39,011 bases of DNA from Chara braunii (taxonomy: Eukaryota; Streptophyta; Charophyceae; Charales; Characeae): positions 1,186,055-1,225,065 of the forward strand of contig BFEA01000444.1 of the NCBI GenBank assembly GCA_003427395.1. The letters are read 5' to 3'. Below are positions 1-9,640 of the stretch, one piece after another. The notes below the pieces were generated by a model. The model was not told the DNA's origin and made no database searches. It saw only the letters and a list, made by a program, of their open reading frames with translations. The translations under genes were made by a program, and so were the position numbers. Every line of letters starts with the position of its first letter. Positions within the stretch are counted from its first letter, which is position 1.

Positions 1-240
1 ATGCCGCCAACTACAGAGAATGATGATATGCCAGGACATGGACAGTGTGCCGCCAGCTACAGATGATGATGATATGCTGGGACGTGGACAGTGTGTAGCC
101 AGCTACAGATGATGATGATATGTTGGGACGTGGACAGTGTGCCGCCAGATAATGATATGCTAGGACGTGGACAGTGTGCCGCCAGCTATGAATGATGATT
201 ATGCACTGGGACGTGGCCCGTGTGCCGCCAGCTGCAGCCG
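1..240. repeat. 46-bp minisatellite, about five units
   Basis: The core GGACRTGGACAGTGTG recurs with starts near 34, 80, 126, 163 and 209, so the period is 46 bp with one unit shortened by 9 bp. Units also share GATGATGATATG and GCCGCCAGCTAC. The array runs off the left edge of the window, so its true length is unknown. Reading frames through it simply repeat the unit and are not evidence of a gene. Confidence 0.9.
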
Positions 241-680
241 ACAGTCGGCTTGCTATGATTATGGTATGATTTCGGATGCCGGAGCTGGATACGAGCAGCC
301 TATGATGGCTCGGCTCAGTGGTGGACTCATTTGTTTGTCGGTCCCCGATTGGCCCCAGTTTTGTATGATTGTGAGTTAAAATTTTAAATTTCAGTTCATT
401 GCATTGTATCTGGCTTGTCACATGTCAGTCCTAGGGAAATGCCTGGGGGATTGGGAGTCAGTTTATGGGATTTCAGTTCTTGCCTATGAATGTATTTTAT
501 TGGTATGAATGACATTGTGAAATGAATGATTGTGGGATAAAGTTAAAATGTGTTTTCTTCCTCTCATAAGTCAGCGCTCAATTGATGAGGCAACCTTCTA
601 GTACGTTTGTGTAAGGAGAATTGCCTAGCATCTGGCGCAAGTTGATTGGTTATTCCTGAAAGAGGGTGGTACTTGACTCA
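241..680. other. unassigned intergenic sequence
   Basis: Nothing recognisable was found here on either strand. There are no long reading frames, tandem units or tRNA-like boxes. Base composition is ordinary, with a slightly AT-rich stretch around 365-560. Confidence 0.5.
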
Positions 681-760
681 GCGAAGTGTTCAAGTGGTAG
701 GGGACTCAGCATCGCCGGGATGGGGTTCCACTCCAGATGAGCCTTCGCGGTTATGCACTG
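680..760 (+). repeat. tRNA-like SINE head (A and B boxes)
   Basis: TGTTCAAGTGG near 697-707 fits the Pol III A box (TRGYNNANNNG) with one mismatch. About 30 nt on, GGTTCCACTCC fits the B box (GGTTCGANTCC) with one mismatch. The arms do not pair into a clean cloverleaf, so this is a tRNA-derived repeat head or relic, not a functional tRNA. No body or tail boundary could be fixed. Confidence 0.35.
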
Positions 761-2300
761 CCGAGCTCTAAAGGGATAGGTAGTCAGTCATGTGTCATAA
801 TCGATGGAGTGATCTGTCCGATCTTGTGGTCGGGACGAAGATCACTTAGCATCACAGCGGTTTGGAGTTTGCTGCATTCTTCGTGATGGAAGAAGTGTTC
901 CCACTGCAGCCGCCGGGTTCTCGCAACGGTTCACCGGCGAAAATGTAACCACAGTGGCGTCTCCTGCGGTGTCAGCACTTACCTCCTTCATGAGGAGGTA
1001 GAGAGTTTCGAGTGCGCCTCTTGAGCAAAAGATAATTCCCTGAAGCAGGATTGCACAAGTTCAGAGGCTAGNTGGGTTGGCGGACGTCCGAGCCATAGTG
1101 GCTGATAGCCTCGAACCCTCAGGTGGTTAGCCGTTCCCGGGTCGCCGCGTGGCGACCTGATCCGCCTACTGGAAAGGAAGGAGGCATCATGAGCCTCTCC
1201 CAGTCTAAATCCGACATTTGGTTGATCAAGGTGGTAGACTCCTACTATCACCCTGATTGGGGTGTCTCTCGGGAGCCGTGTCTCCAGGGGCATTCCCTTG
1301 GCATTGGGCCAAGCCAGGTATCCACTGCCCAGCTGGCAACAGGGCCATTATGGCCTCATAGCCCACTGTTGCAAAGCTTAATTGTGGACTCCCTCCGACT
1401 CACCAGCCGGGTCTGGTCGGGTGTTGGTTGGCTCCCCTCACAATAGCAAGAGCTGAACATTAGTCAAGAAGTCAAGTGAGTAGACGAAAGCTCTGATGTC
1501 GACTAATGAGCTTCTGATCCATGGGTTTGCACTCATCGCAGTGAGGGCTTCACGAAAGGGTGTGCGGCTCCCCGTGAGCTGTTCTGAGCAAGGGCTCGGA
1601 GGGTGGTCAGACCGCCATGGCTGGGAATCAGGACTGACTTTGCTCTGCTTGCCGGGTTGGGTCAGCGGAGGAGCCCACCAGGGTAAGCAGAGACACTCTC
1701 AGAAGGCCGAAAGGTAAGACTCTGAGAGTAAGTGAGCAAGGGGTGTTGGCAAGGGTTTTTAGGGGAGACCCTTTTCTCGTCTTTTTTTCTCTGTTTTGCA
1801 GGTACCCTACAACCAGACGAAGACAACGGGGTTTGGTATAACCCAACAGTGAGCGGCACAGAGCCGATAGGCAAAGAAAAAAGGGTTTTGGTATGTTCAC
1901 CCCTTATGAGGCAGCCTTCGGTCAAGATACCTGGATGATCCTGGATTCGATGATTGGTCTCATATCCGCCCATAACTGAGATATTGATATGTTGTACTGA
2001 TGGACTGCATGGATTATGCTGGACTGACCCGATGATGATAAGATGCGCAGGTCGAGACCGAGATTCAGACTGGTAGGTCAAACCTAATGAGGGGTTTGAC
2101 CTAAAATCATGACTGATCAAATGATGCAAGGGAATGGGATTGGTAATAGTCTTTGATGAGATGTCGTTTGCGTGCGGTGGCCACACCACACAGAGCCAAT
2201 GAGACTAATCCTTCTTTGATTTTGATGGCGGCTTTGACCAGTGGTCCATGCCTTATTGAGTAAGCGCTCAAGCCCTAGCAGGCGAGCACCCTGATGATTG
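760..2300. other. unassigned sequence, no supported gene
   Basis: Reading frames up to 175 codons exist (for example minus 1662-2189), but none resembles a known family and several overlap on both strands. A possible intron with GTAAG donor at 1714 and a pyrimidine tract plus CAG acceptor at 1801 can be drawn, without recognisable exons. A perfect 10-bp inverted repeat (AGGTCAAACC...GGTTTGACCT) lies at about 2076-2103. There is a single N at 1072. Confidence 0.4.
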
Positions 2301-2310
2301 GGGATATGTT

Positions 2311-2851
2311 TTATAAAATACCTCTATATATCAAATAGAATACAAGGCCGCATAGCTCAAGCTGACATATGAAGAATAGCACAAGTGTGATAAACAAGTC
2401 ATGGTCGGGCAGCGCAACTTGATGAATGACAGGCGGATCCGGCACACATGGCGGCGGCGGTGGCGCAGGGCGAGGCGGCTGTGGTAGGATGGCGAGCTGG
2501 CGAGGATGTGGCTGAGCAGAAGAGGAAGGAGGGTATGGTGGCAGATACAATCGCTGGGGAGGTTCGAAGCGTGGCGGTGGGGCACCGTAGTGTTGCTCGT
2601 ACGTCTACTCATAATAAGTTATCTTCCCTGACGATGGCGTGCGCTCGCGCCAGTCCTCTGGGCGATGGCGCAACCTCATCCCTTCCCCATCTCTCCTCTT
2701 TCTCTTCCTCCTCAGACCTTTCCCTCTCGCACGTCAGATCAATTGGACGATCGGGCGCCTTTTCCTGACGACCTCCTCTCCCTCGTCCAACACCCGAGCC
2801 ACGCGTCTTCGGCGGCTTGTCGAAAGCGGGCAGCTGAGCGATGGTAAGCAC
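2311..2851 (-). pseudogene. possible degraded coding block, basic then proline-rich
   Basis: This is a GC-rich block unlike its surroundings. On the minus strand, 2851-2609 reads open with an Arg/Gly patch followed by an acidic-basic stretch. In a different minus frame, 2627-2311 reads as a low-complexity Pro/Tyr/Gln-rich segment containing PPPPP. The two frames are offset, and the proline-rich frame carries a TAG just upstream. No ATG opens the first frame. Proline-rich linkers of this kind occur in retrotransposon gag proteins and in many plant proteins, so no function is assigned. It lies downstream of a TATA box on the same strand. It could equally be non-coding GC-rich DNA. Confidence 0.25.
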
Positions 2852-2977
2852 TAGTGCGACAAGAGCTCAGGCAAGTCGAGAGCGATGGAAGCAGCGGTAG
2901 TAGCGAGAGCGTAATAGTGCTGCACACTTGACGGTGCGAGAACGAGTGTGAATGATGAGAGTGAGTGAGCTATTAGG

Positions 2978-2985
2978 CTTTTATA
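2978..2985 (-). promoter_or_regulatory. candidate TATA box
   Basis: TATAAAAG on the minus strand is followed about 25-35 nt downstream by a CA/TC-rich stretch suited to a Pol II start and then by the GC-rich block. It could be a host promoter or the promoter in a retroelement terminal repeat. The motif alone is weak evidence. Confidence 0.3.
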
Positions 2986-3439
2986 GTGGCGAAAACCTGG
3001 TGAGGATGCCCGGAATGGTTGTCGGAAGGCGATGCGGCGCAGCCATGAAAGTTGACTCGTTGAGGTCAACCTTCGCGCTGCGTCAAATCTGCGTCAGGGA
3101 TTGTCCACAATCGTAGTCAACTAGGCCCTAATGCGTCGGTTAAAATTCCCTTGGGTCAAAATCGCGGAAAAGGCGGCACGGCGGTACGGTCCTCCGGAGA
3201 CCTGATCGTCCCCGTTGGATTGGACCGTCGCGATCGCAAGGGGCCAATTACTGGGGTCCGTCCCAAACGGCACTTGAAACGGACCAAGGATTAGTGAGAT
3301 AATCAAGTTTGACCGGTTGGGACCGGACCGACGCGGCCTCGTAACTCGGTCGGAAGAGGAATAGCCCCAAAACAGTCACGTAAATGAATAACCCGGCCCT
3401 AATAATAACTAAGGTGGGATCACGTGCTATTATAGGCAC

Positions 3440-3556
3440 GGGACTGACTGTTCGTTTCCCAAAATCGGGCCTGCACCATTCTTGTGCTAAAATTAACACA
3501 AAATACCGTGGGACTGACTGTTCATCTACCGGGGACTGGGCCTGCACCAGTCCCGT
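3440..3556. repeat. direct repeat, offset 70 bp
   Basis: GGGACTGACTGTTC starts at 3440 and again at 3510. Each is followed by CGGGCCTGCACCA or a close match. This looks like a local duplication immediately upstream of repeat copy A. Confidence 0.7.
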
Positions 3557-4064
3557 TGTCGGACCAAATACCCTTACAAGGGTATTTGACCATACTTTTG
3601 CATTCAACACGGTGACGGCGTCGGCTACCATGACGGAGCCAGTCTGGGATGAAGAGGGTGTGCACGCTTTGGCGTGACACTTGAAAACGATTTCCTCGGC
3701 TATTGAGGATAGGGTTTATGCGCGCGTGTTGTTATGACGCGCGCTGCGATGGTTAGGATTCGTAGTAATACCCTCCTACCGAAAAGGTCGAATGGTTGAT
3801 TGACTTAATGTTGTGTCGAATAGATTTACGACACGCACTGAGGCTTGGTCTGGTACCTGTCTACCTACCGGTACCAGGTGTTTAAAACTGTCAACTTTTG
3901 TCTTCTTCTACTCGGACTCGAGTACCCTGCACATCTACCTCTACTTCGTAAGGTACGGGCCTACGTGCTACTTGAGTGTTATCCGTTGCTGCGGACCTCT
4001 TTTTCCACCACTTGAGTGTTTCCCCAGCCGCGACCCTCAATATCATCACTAACAGGTAAGTGCC

Positions 4065-4077
4065 GGCCCTTCGGGCC
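4065..4077. other. conserved GGCCCTTCGGGCC hairpin, copy A
   Basis: A 13-nt perfect inverted repeat with a TTC centre. The identical sequence is at 17928-17940 (copy B) and 19776-19788 (copy C), although the surrounding sequence has diverged. This suggests either a structured RNA or simply a slowly changing GC-rich core. Confidence 0.6.
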
Positions 4078-4253
4078 TTCCGATCAACCTAGTGCCTTGT
4101 GGGTCACCCACACACTCAAACCGACAAGCACTAAGACAGGCACGCAGACCAGCAAGCGCTCATACACGCAGAAATTTAGAAATAGCTCGGGGGCTAGGCG
4201 GACCTAGCATCACTATTCTACGAATACCTGAGTTGCTCCTCTTCAAACCGAAG

Positions 4254-4341
4254 TAGGGGCTAGCTCAGTGGGATTCGGCGCGGATTAGGAATCTGATGAC
4301 TCGAGGATTGAATCCATCCGACCCCGAGCTAGCTCCTTTTT
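4254..4341 (+). repeat. tRNA-like hairpin with Pol III-type boxes, copy A
   Basis: TAGCTCAGTGG at 4261-4271 matches the A box exactly. GGATTGAATCC at 4305-4315 is B-box-like; copy B has GGATCGAATCC, one mismatch from consensus. The ends GGGGCTAGCTC and GAGCTAGCTCC pair, followed by TTTTT, a Pol III terminator. A short stem, AGCTCCT with AGGAGCT, follows. It is not a canonical tRNA; it is best read as a tRNA-derived module inside the repeat. Confidence 0.5.
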
Positions 4342-4376
4342 GCGAGGAGCTTAACTTAGCCCCTCGGATAGTTTGC

Positions 4377-4490
4377 GGGGGCTTGAACCCACGACCTCCG
4401 TGGAAAGAGTTAGTAGAGTTAGTTGGGTAGTCAGAACCGACTGTGGCAGAGGCCCGACACTTGGCGTGAATGGGGAGTTAGCTGTTAGAT
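4377..4490 (-). repeat. opposing tRNA-like module, copy A
   Basis: On the minus strand GGGTTCAAGCCCC at 4377-4390 is a good B box. A weak A-box-like GCCAAGTGTCGG lies upstream near 4470. The corresponding place in copy C has a perfect GGTTCGAGTCC (20135-20145). The module converges on the plus-strand one, so the repeat carries two facing tRNA-like heads. Confidence 0.4.
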
Positions 4491-4759
4491 TTGTTGATTT
4501 ATTCATTTGTTTTTCGTTGTTAGTTGGATTCGTTTTTTTTAATAATTTAATTTTATTTTATTTTTCTTTATTATTTCTTATTTCTTTGTTTTCTTACTAA
4601 TCCCGTAGCTACTCCAAGTCTCCAAAGATTCACTTTAGTGAATCTGCATAGGAAAGTCGGGCATATTCGTTTCGACGAAATCTGTTCGACTCCAGACGTA
4701 GCAACCCGAGACTCTGACCCGCGGGTTCGGGCTGAGTGCTCGACAAACAAACATGACGA

Positions 4760-4925
4760 GTTTGTAGCAGCATGCAGGCGGAGGGACGCAAAGAGGAGTG
4801 GGAGGAGCGCTACGGAGAAAATAAGGCAGGGAGAGCTTCACGGGGAAAGAATGGAGATAACCACGTAGAAAGAGGTGGAAACGCACGAAGAAGAAGAAGA
4901 AGAAAAAAAAAAAGGAGGAGAAGAA

Positions 4926-4958
<33 letters not shown>

Positions 4959-5290
4959 CGAGAAGGAGGGGAGAAGGTAGAAGGTTATAAGCAGCGAGAA
5001 AAAAAGGCATGCGGGGAGGTATCGCACAAAAGCGAGAGAGGAGATGACCGGTCGAAAGGGGGAGTCGAGCAGGGAGTAGAGAAGATGGCCGCACAATAGA
5101 AAAGAGGTGCGCGGGGGAAAGAGAAGGAAGAAGGAGGGGGCACATGGAGAAGGAGGAAAGGTGATAGCGGGCGAGTAGGAGAAGGAGGTTGTCACGGGGA
5201 GAATGGCTACATAGCGAGCGAAGAAAAAAAAGAAGAAAAAGAAGAAGAAGAAGAAGAAGAAGGGAACGAGAAAGAGAGAGGGATAGCTCC
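4760..5290. repeat. polypurine tract with GAA repeats
   Basis: The plus strand is almost all purine, with (GAA)n at about 4887-4970 and 5221-5264. Frames through it give Arg/Lys/Glu or, antisense, Ser/Leu/Phe runs and are not genes. Such tracts can form triplex DNA. The tract is interrupted at 5291 by an 18S fragment and resumes at 5594-5700. Confidence 0.85.
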
Positions 5291-5481
5291 GACTTGGGCA
5301 CGCAAGCGCTACACTGATGATTCAACGAGTCGCTTGCCTGAGTCGAAAGGCTTGGGCAACCTTCCTAAGGATCATCGTGTCGGGGGTAGATTGCTGTAAT
5401 TATCGATCTTGAACGAGGAATGCCTAGTCAGCGTGGGTCATCAGCTCACCCTGATCACGTCCCTGCCCTTTGTACACGCCG

Positions 5482-5518
<37 letters not shown>

Positions 5519-5593
5519 CTGGATCGCGGTGATCACAGCGGTTTGCCGCTGGGGCTGCTGTGGAAAGTTCATTGAACCTTATCATTTAGAGGA
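5291..5593 (+). pseudogene. 18S rRNA 3' fragment (degenerate)
   Basis: Recognisable 18S landmarks appear in order: GCGCTACACTGATG, ATTCAACGAG, CTTGAACGAGGAATGCCTAG, GAGTCATCAGCTC, CGTCCCTGCCCTTTGTACAC, GTCGCTCCTACCGATTGAAT, GGTCCGGTGAAGTG and TTGAACCTTATCATTTAGAG. These are the last roughly 300 nt of the gene before the terminal helix. It stops at GAGGAAG, before the conserved GTCGTAACAAGG. Near 5475-5486 the almost universal ACACACCGCCCGTC is changed: one A is G and one C is lost. There are many other differences, so it cannot be a working rRNA. It is embedded in polypurine sequence with no ITS, 5.8S or 28S. A second, shorter piece of the same region lies at 23256-23327. Confidence 0.85.
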
Positions 5594-6050
5594 AGAAGAA
5601 GAATGAGAAGTAGGAGAAGCAGGAGGAGGGAGAGAACGAAGGGAAGATGGACCATAGAAGGCGACGACGACAGACTGATGACGACGACGAGAATGGGAGA
5701 GAACGGGTAAGTCTCCAATCTCGCGGCTCACTCCCCGATACTATCAGCAACAAAACGAGCAAGATAAATAAATAAATAAAGTGAATGAACCTAACGCTAG
5801 AACAGGGAAGGATACATTCCTACAAAGGTATGTGTTTCAGTGTGTGGTGAGCGTGTGCCGCGCGACGAACTTTATGTTATTTTCATCGATAGGATTAGCA
5901 AAATCCGATGAATCTACGACAGATACATGGAAGTATAAACTGGCTGATTGGATGCGAGGTGTGTGTGTATGTGTAACGAAAACGCGTGGCGATCACATAC
6001 CACTACAATCGATCCGATGAACATAATCGAATGAATTTGACTCTAAAAAA
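5594..6050. other. purine-rich tail then unassigned sequence
   Basis: Purine-rich sequence continues to about 5710, with a GTAAGT-like site at 5708. The rest shows nothing recognisable. A short (AAAT)n lies near 5765-5780. Confidence 0.4.
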
Positions 6051-6634
6051 AACGCGATATATATCACTATTAACTCGCACTTGTGTGTTCTGTGTGTGTG
6101 TGAGTGTGTGTATGAGTGTGTGTGTGTGAGAGAGATGAAGAAAAGAGAGAGGGAAAGAAACAGAAAGAGAGGGGGTGCATGGTGATCCTTGGGTGCATGT
6201 TGCATCTGTGAGTGGGGAATCGAGGTTGTGAGTGATACGGGAGACACAGCTAGTGCTTGACTCGTGCGGCATTGGCTGAGATCTGCTCGTACTTGGGAAG
6301 CCGTTGACGTCATCAGCGACATTGTAGTCTAGGCTAGATAGGATCTGCCATTCGCAGTCTGGGCATCGAGCGCCAGATAGGATAGCAACATTGGTTCTCT
6401 GTTGATGTTGATGATGAGACTTTACCAACATTGTCAATTATGGGCTCTTGGTGTCTTCTTATTTGGTGAAACTCGTGATGCAATTCTGCTGTTGGTTCGA
6501 GGTCACGACTATCTGGTCTTGTGTATATGATGCTGTTTGATTGCTGAAGTTTGTTATTACTCATCTTCCTTGCATATTATTATTATTATTATTATTACTA
6601 CTATTATTATTACTATTATTATTATTATTATTGT
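6050..6634 (+). repeat. simple-repeat-flanked element, copy I
   Basis: A TG-rich then GA-rich segment (6080-6175) precedes a body of about 390 bp ending in an (ATT)n tail (6573-6634). The body closely matches 21430-21712. Shared blocks include GCGCCAGATAGGATA, TCTGCTGTTGGTTCGA, GTCACGACTATCTGG and TTGATTGCTGAAGTT. No coding frame is supported. The tail resembles the 3' end of a SINE or retroposon. Confidence 0.65.
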
Positions 6635-6837
6635 TAGTGAAATCATACTTGTTTTCATTCACACTTCTCATGCATGCAAACATGTGTGCAGCAAACTGAC
6701 GACAATCACCCCCTCAAATTCAGAGATATGGTAGCCGAGAACACAGTTCAGATGCAAGTTCACTTCATTGGCTATGGCGACGCAGCGCCCACGCAACTCT
6801 CTGTTCACACGCACGCCACTCTGGATCCCGCTGGATG

Positions 6838-7473
6838 TCCCGCACACACGCACAGATACACACGCACAGACACACAAGTGGCACTAATACACAGTGACAC
6901 ACACACAGACGAACAGACAAAGGCAGACAGACAAACATATGAACAGACAAAGACAGACAGACAAACATATAAACAGACAGACAAACATATAAACAAACAG
7001 ACAAACATACATACATATACAGTGAGAGAGAGGAAGAGGGAAAGGAGAGAAAGAAAGATGATGATGTTGTGAGGGCACATACCTGGTGTTGGCGAAGGTC
7101 TGCGTGGGTCGACGTCATCCATTACTTCGGTTTCTGCTACTTATGTCAGCAATTGCATTGTCAATTCGTAGACTGGTAGTAGCTGCGTGATCGTAGGATG
7201 GGCGTCGAACGCCAAATACGGAGATAGGACCTGGACACTCATGATGGTGGTGGCGAGGACAAGCTCTCATTGACATTGGTCTTCAGTGTTACGACTCTTC
7301 ATTGGTGTTATATTGATGCATTTCTGCTTTCTGGACACTGTGATACTATCTGGCCTTCAATGTGATTGTGCATTCTAGACATTGTCATCTCGCTATTGCT
7401 CATTTCCCTTGGGCTATTGTAATTATTATTGTTATTATTATTATTATTATTATTGTTATTATTATTATTATTG

Positions 7474-7547
<74 letters not shown>

Positions 7548-7550
7548 AAT
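6838..7550 (+). repeat. simple-repeat-flanked element, copy II
   Basis: A CA/ACAG-rich tract (6838-7020) and a GA-rich stretch (7022-7058) precede a diverged body ending CTATTGCTCATTT near 7405. The tail is long: (ATT)n followed by (GTT)n, 7416-7547. The body keeps GTCGACGTCATC, CGCCAAATA and ACTATCTGGCCTT from the family. It lies directly after copy I in the same orientation. Confidence 0.5.
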
Positions 7551-7775
7551 TCAATTATTGTTTACAAGTCGATTTAGTCCTACCTGCATCCACTAATTAC
7601 CGTATGCAAGGGTGGAGACTTGTCGGACGCCTGATGCATCCGCCGACAGCGTCGTGGGGATGGCCCGTCATCGAATGACTGTTGGAATGCGAGCTTGTGC
7701 CTGTCATGTCCATTTGTTGTGGTCTCAGCATGCTATGCATACTGCTCCGCTGCATTTCGATAAAGAGGCAAACAA

Positions 7776-8693
7776 ACTGACAGACAGTAGAACAGACACA
7801 CACGAATACTGTGACACACACAGTCACAGTGACACAGTGCAAAGTGACGTACACACATTCACAGTGACAAAGTGCGCAGACACATAGTGCTCGGTGACAC
7901 GCAGTGCACAGTGAAACACAGTGCACAGACGCACAGACACTGCGACACTGACACATACACACATTGACACTCAGATACACAGACACACGCACGGTCATGC
8001 AGTGACATACAATCACATTGTGACACGCGAACACAGTGACACAATGAGCCACTCAGAGACACGATGAAAACAGACACACGACCAGATGTTGTGACACGGA
8101 CAGATACATTGACACAGACACATAAGTGGCACTGACACACAATGACACATACATAGTAAACTATGACAGATACACTGTGCATAGTGACACGCAGATGTAC
8201 GGTGACACAGTCACAGTGACACCTACACAGTCGCAGAGGGACACATACACAGTGACATACAAAGGGGGACGCATACATAGAGACAGGAAGAGAGGGACAG
8301 AGAATGAGAAAGGGAGGAAAGTGATACGTACCTATGAGTGTGAATGGTCGACTATGATGTTGACGCCATGCTCATTAGTCTTCGAGATCGAAGTGAGCTT
8401 GTTGCATGAATACGGTTGTGGAGGACTAAGGCAAGTAGTGTAGGTTGAGTGAGGGGCGCCAGATAGAGAAGGGCTACGCTGGATACTATGTTGGTGTGAC
8501 CTGGGGGCTTGACCATTGGCTCAACAACTCATTGTACTGCTCTTGTTTGGATGGTAACTCGGGGCATTTGTGCTCTCGTCTTGTGCGTGACTACTTGGAC
8601 ATCCGTGTGATCTCGCAACTTTGCTTTCAGTATATCGTTCCCACTCATACTCCTCGCATATCCGTTTTTATTTATTTATTTATTTATTTATTT
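7776..8693 (+). repeat. simple-repeat-flanked element, copy III
   Basis: About 500 nt of degenerate CAGTGACACA-like sequence (7776-8290) is followed by a GA-rich stretch and a body. The body starts GTGATACGTACCTATGAG, resembling GTGATATACCTAGTG at 21386, and contains GCGCCAGATAG near 8456. The tail is (TTTA)n at 8666-8693. Body similarity is weak beyond these anchors. Confidence 0.4.
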
Positions 8694-8699
8694 GATTCT

Positions 8700-9537
8700 A
8701 TCTATTACCGATTATAGCCATGAGTGTGTCGGAATCCGATGTGTCGGGTGAGCGGTGTTGTCCGCTGCCAATCGACTGAAGTGAATGCGGTAGAAAAGGG
8801 GGTGAGATAAATAAAGTGTCGGTGCGAGAGGTCTAACCAAGTTCCGATCGAGCCGACTAGTGTTAGGACGAGCGAGGTTGTCCCTATAGCCTCATATATA
8901 CACATATATCAGGTTGTATGTACTAACCCAGATTACTATGCATACATATGAGTCTGATTGTATGAATCTGCAGTTTCTTCTGGACTAAACTTAAACTAGG
9001 AGAAGTGTTATGCATATATGAACAATTGTTTGAAAAGACTTTGTATTTCTTATATTACAAATGCATGATGAAATGCAGGCCCCATGCAGATCGATCTTGT
9101 TGTCTGACTGTTGATATGGACTGGGTATGACTAATTGTTGTTGAATAAACATAGCAAGAACGAGAAGTTTCAAGTAACTATCTCGCTATGTGAATGTTTC
9201 TCTTGGGGATGTGACCACAAGGGGATTGACTCCGTGCAGTCTTCCTTTGCTTAATAGACCACCTGACCAATGATAAGGGAAGAGGTTCACAGTGGATTGA
9301 AGACTTATGCATGGTATGATCAGACACTTTAATGATGGAACGCATCAACTAACTCTTGCCCTACGTTTGACCTATGCCTACATACTTTCAAAAATCCAAA
9401 GCTAACACAGTCAGGGATCAGGCGGACGAGTTTAAGACATCGGGTATGAATCGCGTATGGCCTACCCGCATAATCTTAGAAGCTTTTGAACGACCTTAGG
9501 CTCACGGGGCGTCAAAAACAATGGCTGAACTCCGACG
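8700..9537. other. unassigned sequence
   Basis: No tandem structure, tRNA-like boxes or recognisable reading frame was seen. Composition is moderately AT-rich. It ends where the 59-bp satellite begins. Confidence 0.5.
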
Positions 9538-9640
9538 ATATGATAAGAGTAGCGAGGCTCCGAGTAGCCTGCCTTATCACAATGATATCACTAATAATGT
9601 AGTAAGAGTCTGAGTTGCCTACCTTATCACAGAGAGAAGG
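9538..9640. repeat. 59-bp satellite, left segment
   Basis: About two units (TTATCACAATGATATCACTA and AGTAGCGAGGCTCCGAG) precede the hairpin block. They show that the block at 9640-10090 interrupts an older array. One unit here is shortened to about 50 bp. Confidence 0.75.

Larger units (their letters stand above)
3557..4500 (+). repeat. dispersed repeat copy A (intact reference copy)
   Basis: The copy starts at TGTCGG (3557) with a 22-bp palindrome at 3566-3587. It continues through a GGCCCTTCGGGCC hairpin (4065-4077), a plus-strand tRNA-like hairpin (4254-4341) and a minus-strand B-box-like sequence (4377-4390). The core from TGTCGG to AACCCA (4391) is about 835 bp, which equals copy B once its inserted transposon is removed. 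Copy C at 18852-20260 shares the same order of parts but is more diverged. Similarity to C continues past the core through GACACTTGGC to about 4500. The family could be a solo LTR or another non-autonomous element. No autonomous partner lies nearby. Confidence 0.75.
4056..4608 (+). other. possible intron in copy A
   Basis: CAG|GTAAGT at 4053-4061 is an ideal 5' splice site and is kept in copy B (17919-17920). Downstream, TTACTAAT followed by CCCGTAG at 4608 gives a plausible branch point and 3' splice site after a T-rich stretch. Copy C has lost the donor (CTAAGT) but has a pyrimidine tract plus CAG at 20330. The sites are suggestive only; no recognisable exon flanks them. Confidence 0.25.

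Noticed and set aside
1714-1801. 88-bp intron with GTAAG donor and pyrimidine-CAG acceptor
   Set aside because: Splice-like ends only; flanking frames are short and unrecognised, so it is mentioned but not annotated as a gene part.
3813-4052. A 79-codon plus frame conserved between repeat copies A and B (17676-17915)
   Set aside because: Conservation is explained by the recent common origin of the two repeat copies; copy C breaks the frame and the residues match no family.
4635-5325. Long Ser/Leu/Phe-rich minus frames and basic plus frames
   Set aside because: They are translations of polypurine/polypyrimidine DNA, which lacks stop codons by composition.
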